In this document: in pieces, positions 57,991 to 64,000 of the stretch
How the letters are laid out: each line of letters starts with the position of its first letter
Position numbering within the stretch: the stretch's first letter is position 1
NCBI GenBank assembly: GCA_963971425.1
Contig: OZ020522.1
Span: 1,524,168-1,588,167, forward strand
Direction: 5' to 3'
Source of the DNA: Bryoerythrophyllum caledonicum
Lineage: Eukaryota; Streptophyta; Bryopsida; Pottiales; Pottiaceae
DNA: 64,000 bases
Notes under the pieces: model-generated
What the model was told of the DNA's origin: nothing
Database searches by the model: none
Seen by the model: the letters and a program-made list of their open reading frames with translations, nothing else
Program-made: the position numbers and the translations under genes

Positions 57991-60878
57991 ATTTTACTTC
58001 CGTGAGGGCATAAATCAGCATGACACCTTCTACAACGTGGTAACATTTGACACTCAGCTTAAACACAAAAGTGTGCCTCATTAGCCTCTAAATCAATATA
58101 TTTTGTAACACGACTATCAAATCCGCGCTTAGGTGGCCGTGATGATGGCAATGGCAAGCTTGCCATCAGTTGAACTGCATCTGCTGCGTAGGAAGGGAGA
58201 AAAATGCTTGATGGTGGTGTAAACCTTTGAGGCCGTGTTGGAGCAAAAGAGCATGATATTAATGAAACTCTATGAGAAAAAGAATTGGTAAGAAATAAAA
58301 GAAAAAACATATGTTCCTAAAATGAAAATAAACCATAATCCAGGGGCCAAACTCACGAGATGCTTCTCAAGACGCTCACTAGAAACATGCCTCCGGATCC
58401 TCTTATTCTAAGCCAATGGAGCTGACAATACTGTTGGAATAAGAGGTTCCAAAACAACCTTGAAGGTTTTTGGGTTGCGCAGTGGATGGCCGGAGTCGCA
58501 ACCTTCAGTACGAAGACAAACACTTAAAAGGGTTTTCCCAAGTCTCAAAACTTGAAGTTCTATGGAAATTTATGGAAGTTAGTGTTTGTAAACACAATTC
58601 AGCCCTTAAAAATCATCATTTAGGGCTGAAGATCATCTTCAAATGTCAATCCAATAATTCTAAAGGATTCCTTGGCAAATTTACTTGGAATGAGAGCAAA
58701 ATTTGCTCAAATCCAAGCTAAATTGCCTCCACAAATGAACTTTAAAGATTAGACTAATTTTTTAATTATTGTTTTAACACCCACAAAATGTGGTTTTTCA
58801 AAAACTTTTTAATCAAAATTTTCTCATTCACTCTAGGTAGAAATCCCTCTAGAAAACTCAAATCCGAAGTCAAAATCCAAAAATAGTAATTATTTTGGAA
58901 GATATTAACTCATAGTTAGATGAATCTGCCTAAAATTACAGTTTCATCCACAGTGGATGAAAACTGCGAATGCAGATGAAAAATCACTCGACGGATGAAA
59001 AATTGATCAACGGATGAAAATGGAAAAAATGGAAGAAACTGTCAGTAGCATGTCCAGTAGCTGTCCTTCTTCACTTCAAACTTTCACCGCATATAATTTC
59101 TTCAAAATTGATCAAATCACACGCCGTTTGTTGCATTGGAGTTGTGTAAACGCGCATTACAACATCAATCTAAGTACCCACAAAAAATTCCATATTTCTA
59201 AGCTCTAATTTCATAGCTAAAGAGGGATATGTCGGGAGGTCTTTGTCAAGTGAATAAGTATGAAATCACTCACTTAGTCAAGCGTCTTGCACTCCACAAA
59301 GGGAGAATCAACGAGTTCAAGTAGCATAGGAGAATGCGGAGCCTTTACTAATGATAAACAATCACTTATAAGCAAAGTTAATCACTAACACTCTCTAATT
59401 AACTCACAAAGCTTGATTTGACAAAGACGTCAAGTCAAGGACGTGTGCGCCGCAATACGCACACGCATACAACCTTAAATGGATGAAAATCACCCACGAA
59501 TGGTTGCGGTGCGCCACGGTTTGTCCCTAAATACCCTTAGATTAATAACTAACTAATCTATGCTAATACTACGATACAGAGAGGCCCTTGTCGCCACGTC
59601 CTATGACATTTTGCATATCTGTACAAAATTTCAAGGATTGCAAATATTAATTGCAACCATGGAAACGTGCCAAAGATTTGCAAAAGCCCACCTCAGGACT
59701 TTATTCAATTAGGAGTTAATTCCATGTTTCAATCTATCACACAACATACTCTCCCTACAGTTGGACAACTTCGAATCCAATTGTTTCAAAAACAAAAGTG
59801 TTTTTGAGAGTGTAAAAAGAGGTGCATGAGATCAACCATGAACTTTGGCTGTCCTTCTGGGTCATAGTACGCTAAGATTACTCATTATTGGGCAATAAAG
59901 GAGTATTCAATAAAAGTTGAAAAAAAAATTATATTTTTGTTGATCGGTATAGGAAGTTAACTTGATTCTACATGTGGGACTAACTTTTTTGTTATTCAAT
60001 CCCTTCTACAAGGAATTCTTCAGGAATGCTAAACTTAAGAGGAGGCACATTGTGACACTAAAAATTTCTAACTTCGAATTTAGAGTTATTTCAAAGGAAA
60101 AATGATTTATTTAAAATTATACCCACGTGTAGAATCTTGTCAACTTCCTCTACCAATCAATAAAAGTGTAAAAAAATTATTATCAATTTAAAAAATTGAA
60201 TTACCCATTTTTAGCAATTTTTAAATCTAAAACTAAATATTGATTATAAATGGCAAATTGCCCTTGAACCCTAGGATCCATTAGTAATGTCAATTATTAC
60301 ACCAAATTCAATAATGTAAATTTCCTCATTAATGTACCCTTTAAATTAATATTTTCTAAACATGGGACACTATGACATCAAAAGTGGGGTACCTTAGTGT
60401 ACTTACACCCTTCTCTTTTTTGAGGTTATTTTGAATGATGAGACCTACGTACAGGTAATTTTATTTACTGCTTAGTTATTAGATCAATGGTGGTTTCTTA
60501 ATTACCCTACGTGGAGGTCTACTTCGTACATTATTAATTTAAAATGGCCGGTGTCCAAATTTCTTGGAGAATATATACATTTTGTCTAAGGTGATACCCA
60601 TGTGATGCCAAGGTCATACTCATATAATATCTATGTTATACTTGTGTAATATCTAGGTGATACCCATTAAGTCCGAACCACTGTGCGAGGAAAAAATAAT
60701 TAATTCGACACAAGGTTGTTGAACTAGACCTTGGGGTACGGTATGACCCTTTTTTCCATGTGTTTGGCTACCGTAGAATGTCCCAACAACTGATAAATAT
60801 GTTCATACTGTGACTATGTAGAGCTCATGTTATTTATTCGGAATGTTTTCAAACTGACGGTGACCACATCTAATTTAA
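57991..60878. other. AT-rich intergenic region, no gene recognised
   Basis: Only short frames. A local repeat of GGATGAAAA/ACGGATGAAAA occurs at 58945-59025. From 60560 to 60680 GTGATACC and similar phrases recur. No coding or RNA feature is supported. Confidence 0.4.
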
Positions 60879-61827
60879 CCCCTAAAGGACCAAGTGTCCA
60901 AAAAGGGCTTTTTGAAAGTTTGGTCAGGTTCCTATGGTGTCAATTTACAACATTCTTCTTTGAAATTTTTACTATAGAAAGACATTACCAAGACCTTAGT
61001 GGGAAAACAAATTTTTCCTAAATTGGACATTTGATGAAAAAGTTATAGGGTTTTGAATTTTAAATGGGGAGGGCGGGCACCTCGGGCACCTCCAAAAACT
61101 TTTGATAGGACACTCTATTGAAAGTGAGATTTTCAGTACTCGCAAGTAATATTATTTCCCTTCATGTTGTCAAAAAAAAGTTCTTGTCTTTAGTGAAAAA
61201 TAGCATACCAACCCAAGTCAAACATGTTCACACATTGTCACTCATTGTCGGGCAAGGTACCAAAAAAACTTCTTCTTTTCCACATAAAACCTAGAGATCT
61301 TCATATTTTTCACTTTTTATTTTTTCCACATCAATATGTAATGTAAACCTTCATATTAACCATTCGGATTATCAATCGAAAACATATTAAGTTCAAAAAA
61401 AAAAGAAGTGTGAATTAACAAATTTCGAGCCTCCACTCCTTGCACACTTGTTTTGAATATGCTACACCCGGTCTCTACCTCTAAAAATTGGTGTAAAAGG
61501 AGCTAACATCATGCTTAACAAGATGGTAATAGATTTAGACCTTTTGTAGTGAAATTTTTTGACACCAAGTGAAGTCAAAGTCTGCTGATCCACTAAACGC
61601 AGTGAAGAAAATGAACCATTTGCTTGACTTCAAACACTATAATCTTTTAATTTGTGCGGTCAAAGTTTATGAAATTTTGAACATGTATTACTTAATAGGC
61701 CTTTATTGAGATCCTACAGTCAGAACTAAAAATCAAAGTTTTTGTTACCTTCTTTATTCGTTGCATTAGAATCCATTTAGTTTGAAGTGTTTTTGGTGTA
61801 AAACTGCCACGGTACCTTAGGGGTTAA
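60875..61827 (+). mobile_element. TTAA-flanked TIR element, copy A (945 bases)
   Basis: TTAA flanks stand at 60875-60878 and 61824-61827. The left end is CCCCTAAAGGACCAAGTG; the right end on the complement is CCCCTAAGGTACCGTGGC. The interior is homologous along its length to the inverted copy at 1722-2664. No transposase is encoded, so it is non-autonomous. Confidence 0.7.
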
Positions 61828-62099
61828 AATCGTTTAGAAATCTATGTTCAAGTGTAGATGATGGATAGTAGAAAGACGTGAGGCGCATAAGTGCTTGGGC
61901 GACTCTTGGCTTGTCAACAAGAGAAGAATAAGAACTCCGAAAAGGCTCAAATTCCAAACGGAACAGATAGGCTCTTCCAAAACCATTCATTGTGATGCTC
62001 ATATTGCAATACAGGCTTTTCCTAAAAACTTGGGATTTTTCAACAAATCCAATGATCTCAACTCAATCCTCATATCATAAACTTGGTGGTCTCAAGTCC

Positions 62100-62384
62100 G
62101 TAACCCTTTAAGGCCTTTAGCCTCCCAAAATCTACGAGTGTTCTAGATCACGCACAATAACATCTATGCAAGGGGTACATTTCATCACAACCCTCATTCA
62201 CAGAAATCATTGTCGCTTGCAGATGCTTGCACCAATTTTTGTGGTGATTGTCTCAATAGATGCTCATCTTCCTCAACCTCTTTTCTATAGTTTAAGTCTT
62301 TCATGGAGGTGGCTTGTAGGAGTTGCTATCGAGATTATCGTGCCAAAACGACCCAAAATGGGTCGCTCGGCCTGAAAGGATTAA
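62100..62384. mobile_element. Small TTAA-type MITE, copy F (277 bases)
   Basis: The left end CCCTTTAAGGCC follows GTAA (62100-62103). The right end on the complement is TCCTTTCAGGCC, followed on the plus strand by TTAA (62381-62384). The ends match copy C in type (CCCTTTA). One flank and several terminal bases have changed. Confidence 0.45.
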
Positions 62385-63313
62385 GTTGGTTGTTTAAGTA
62401 AGGCCTATTGAGGGGCTCAAAGTAGGTCTAATTAATAACAACGACAGTCAAGGTAATGGGACATCTAATTCATAACAATAGTAGTTAGAGTAATGAAGCA
62501 TTAATTTGAACCAACCTAAGACTTAATGGTTGAACAAACAGCTTCCTTCATAGACCGGAGTTCTTCTTCTCTAACCAGCTCTTATCATTCCCACTTCATC
62601 CATTTCCTGGCACTTCATCTACCCGCGCATTCATCCATTGGATCTCCGTCACGCACTACAGCGCTCGGGATGCGCAAGCTTCACGTTCAGTCACGACGAG
62701 AATAACTCACATAAGTGACACTCGCCCGGCAAACGCTGCTGATCCGGTCGCGGGCCCTCGTGCTCCGAACTGTAGCTTCCACTTCCCCTCTTCTAGCCCA
62801 CCTTCCTCTCATACCATCATTTCACCAAAGTCCACACCTTCATTTACAACAGCTAGCCGCGCGCACAGGCTGTCTTCCCTGCCTCCAACAATCTATCAGT
62901 ACTCATTCCTCGATCACCACGTACCTGCCAATGATTCCCACTCCTCACAATGACGATTCAATCGTTCTTGCTCACCTGGGTCGTTAGAAAAGCCTGTCCT
63001 TGATGCTTCAACCAACTCCATTCTTTGATCCTGCATTGGTCTGATCGGATCTTGTATGAGCGTTTTCTGCAGCTTTGGAGGGTGAAGTGGTCTTGATGGG
63101 TCCCATCTCTTGATCAGGGGATATCAGAGATGGCTACATTGGCGAGTTTGTCATGATCCGAATATATTCCGAATCTAGTTGCGATGGAAGCGCCGAGCTT
63201 TGCTAGTACGGCGATGGAGGTAGTTGGGAGTGGTGATCTTCAGGCTATGGCGGCGGAGAGGTGAGTTGGATCATTGAAGGGTTGGGGAGTGAGTGAGTGA
63301 GTGAGTGGAAACG
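62385..63313 (+). promoter_or_regulatory. Promoter and 5' leader of the NPG-like gene
   Basis: From about 62540 the sequence is CT-rich and lacks gene fragments except a 90-residue frame (62715-62987) without a domain. A (GTGA)n run lies at 63283-63307, just before the start codon. An upstream open frame is present at 63184-63264. Confidence 0.4.
63184..63264 (+). promoter_or_regulatory. Upstream open reading frame of 26 residues
   Basis: An ATG at 63184 opens a frame ending at TGA 63262-63264, 49 bases before the NPG start codon. The end overlaps a GAG|GTGAGT donor-like site, so a 5' UTR intron is an alternative explanation. Confidence 0.4.
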
Positions 63314-64000
63314 ATGCTGTCATGTGCGTGTAGCAATCACTTCAAGTCGGAGCCTGAAGGAGGGGGTGCGGTTGCGCCGCACCAGAATGTGGCCCGGGTG
63401 CTGTCTGCCAAGCTCAGAGAGGGCGAGTTGAAGCTGCTGCAAGGGAGCATCCGGGAAGCCGAAGCCTCGCTCCGGGAAGCTCTCTCCCTCAACAACGAGG
63501 TACTACCACTTAGACTAGCTTCTTGTCCATTTTTTCCAATGCACCAAAGAGGACTCTGAAGATTTTAATCGAGCACAACTTGAAGAGTACTCGGTTTTTC
63601 ATCTGTTCAGGACTAGGTCATGTGAGGTGATGTGCCAGCAGCTCCCTGTCGACCAACCTATCATGCTAAGGCTATCCGATTACTCGATCAGAGTATCTGC
63701 TTCACTTTCTCAGAGATTATGGACCGCACTTTTTCTCATTTGATACGATCGTCAGATTGAGGATCAGTGCTCAGTTTTACACTTGTTTAGGGAATTGGTA
63801 ATGCGAGGTAATGTGCAAGCAGCCCTTGGTTGTGAGAACGATCACCCTATTATGTCAAGGCTATTCTATCTCGATCAGAGTATCTGCTGAATCTCTTTCT
63901 CGAAGATTATGCCACAATTAGGTATTCTTCGTTGATGAGAACTTGTTTTTAGGGACGACGTAATGTGCAAGCAGCCTCTGGTTATGAGAACAATGGTTAT
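63314..64000 (+). CDS. NPG-like (TTC7/YPP1-type) protein, first exon, cut by window edge
   Basis: The exon 63314-63499 starts MLSCACSNHFKSEPE, ends ASLREALSLNNE, and is followed by a GT donor in phase 0. Plant NPG and NPG-related proteins start with ML.C.C..E and reach the first tetratricopeptide-type helix in LREGEL...AE..L+EALSLNYE, followed by an intron and EARALLGRLEYQRGN. The position of this intron after SLNNE fits. The protein would be a calmodulin-binding tetratricopeptide scaffold of the PI4K-alpha1 complex; NPG1 is needed for pollen germination in Arabidopsis. Only about 62 residues are visible. The rest of the window from 63500 is intron 1, with a diverged tandem repeat. The GTG at 63305 is not the start. 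Confidence 0.75.
63604..64000 (+). repeat. Diverged tandem repeat inside NPG-like intron 1
   Basis: Three copies begin near 63604, 63784 and 63944 with TGTT(C/T)AGG and GTGATGTGC/GTAATGTGCAAGCAGC. The first two also share CTCGATCAGAGTATCTGCT and CGA/AGAGATTATG. The period is 160-180 bases, and the third copy runs out of the window. Confidence 0.65.

Overview
This is a nuclear segment from a land plant. Plant-only gene families (a PHLOEM PROTEIN 2-LIKE A10 type protein and an NPG/TTC7-type protein), GT-AG introns of roughly 80-600 bases, AAACCCT-type telomere-like motifs and a dense load of plant transposable elements all point that way. Gene spacing, mostly short introns and transposon content suggest a non-seed plant such as a moss or lycophyte, but that part is inference and I could not search any database.

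Host genes. (1) 5351-6994 (+), a single-exon PP2-A10-like membrane-anchored protein. (2) 7940-10800 (-), a seven-exon hyccin (HYC/FAM126) gene whose exon phases all agree (413 residues, apparently intact). (3) 38880-39845 (-), a single-exon 321-residue basic, Ser/Arg-rich protein I do not recognise. (4) 63314 to the window end (+), exon 1 of an NPG (No Pollen Germination, TTC7/YPP1-like) gene, cut by the window edge. HYC and NPG are partner subunits of the plant plasma-membrane PI4K-alpha1 complex, so two parts of one complex lie about 52 kb apart.

Mobile DNA fills most of the rest. 1-2.7 kb: an LTR-like block rich in heat-shock-element motifs, a broken Myb/SANT-like gene and a TTAA-flanked element. 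4.1-4.4 kb: a 273-base MITE with a perfect 9-base target duplication. 11.0-27.2 kb: a Mutator-like element of about 16 kb with 370-400 base terminal inverted repeats, lying about 210 bases upstream of the HYC start codon. It holds a SWIM-type transposase gene with a single in-frame stop and, convergent to it, one or two degenerate accessory genes. Nested inside is a 3.0-kb CACTA element with a CGC target duplication. 27.2-38.5 kb: a TTAA MITE, a second heat-element LTR copy, two gypsy gag-protease remnants and one copia integrase remnant. 40.7-58 kb: TTAA-element fragments, a second and different SWIM transposase pseudogene, a SINE, and a multi-exon broken gene of unknown family with a WDGNHR motif. 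58-62.4 kb: AT-rich sequence with two more TTAA elements.

Working picture: four host genes sit in a repeat-rich interval with nested insertions. The host genes look intact; nearly all transposon genes carry stops or frameshifts. No reverse transcriptase, rRNA, convincing tRNA gene or CRISPR array was seen. All homology statements come from reading translations and motifs by eye.
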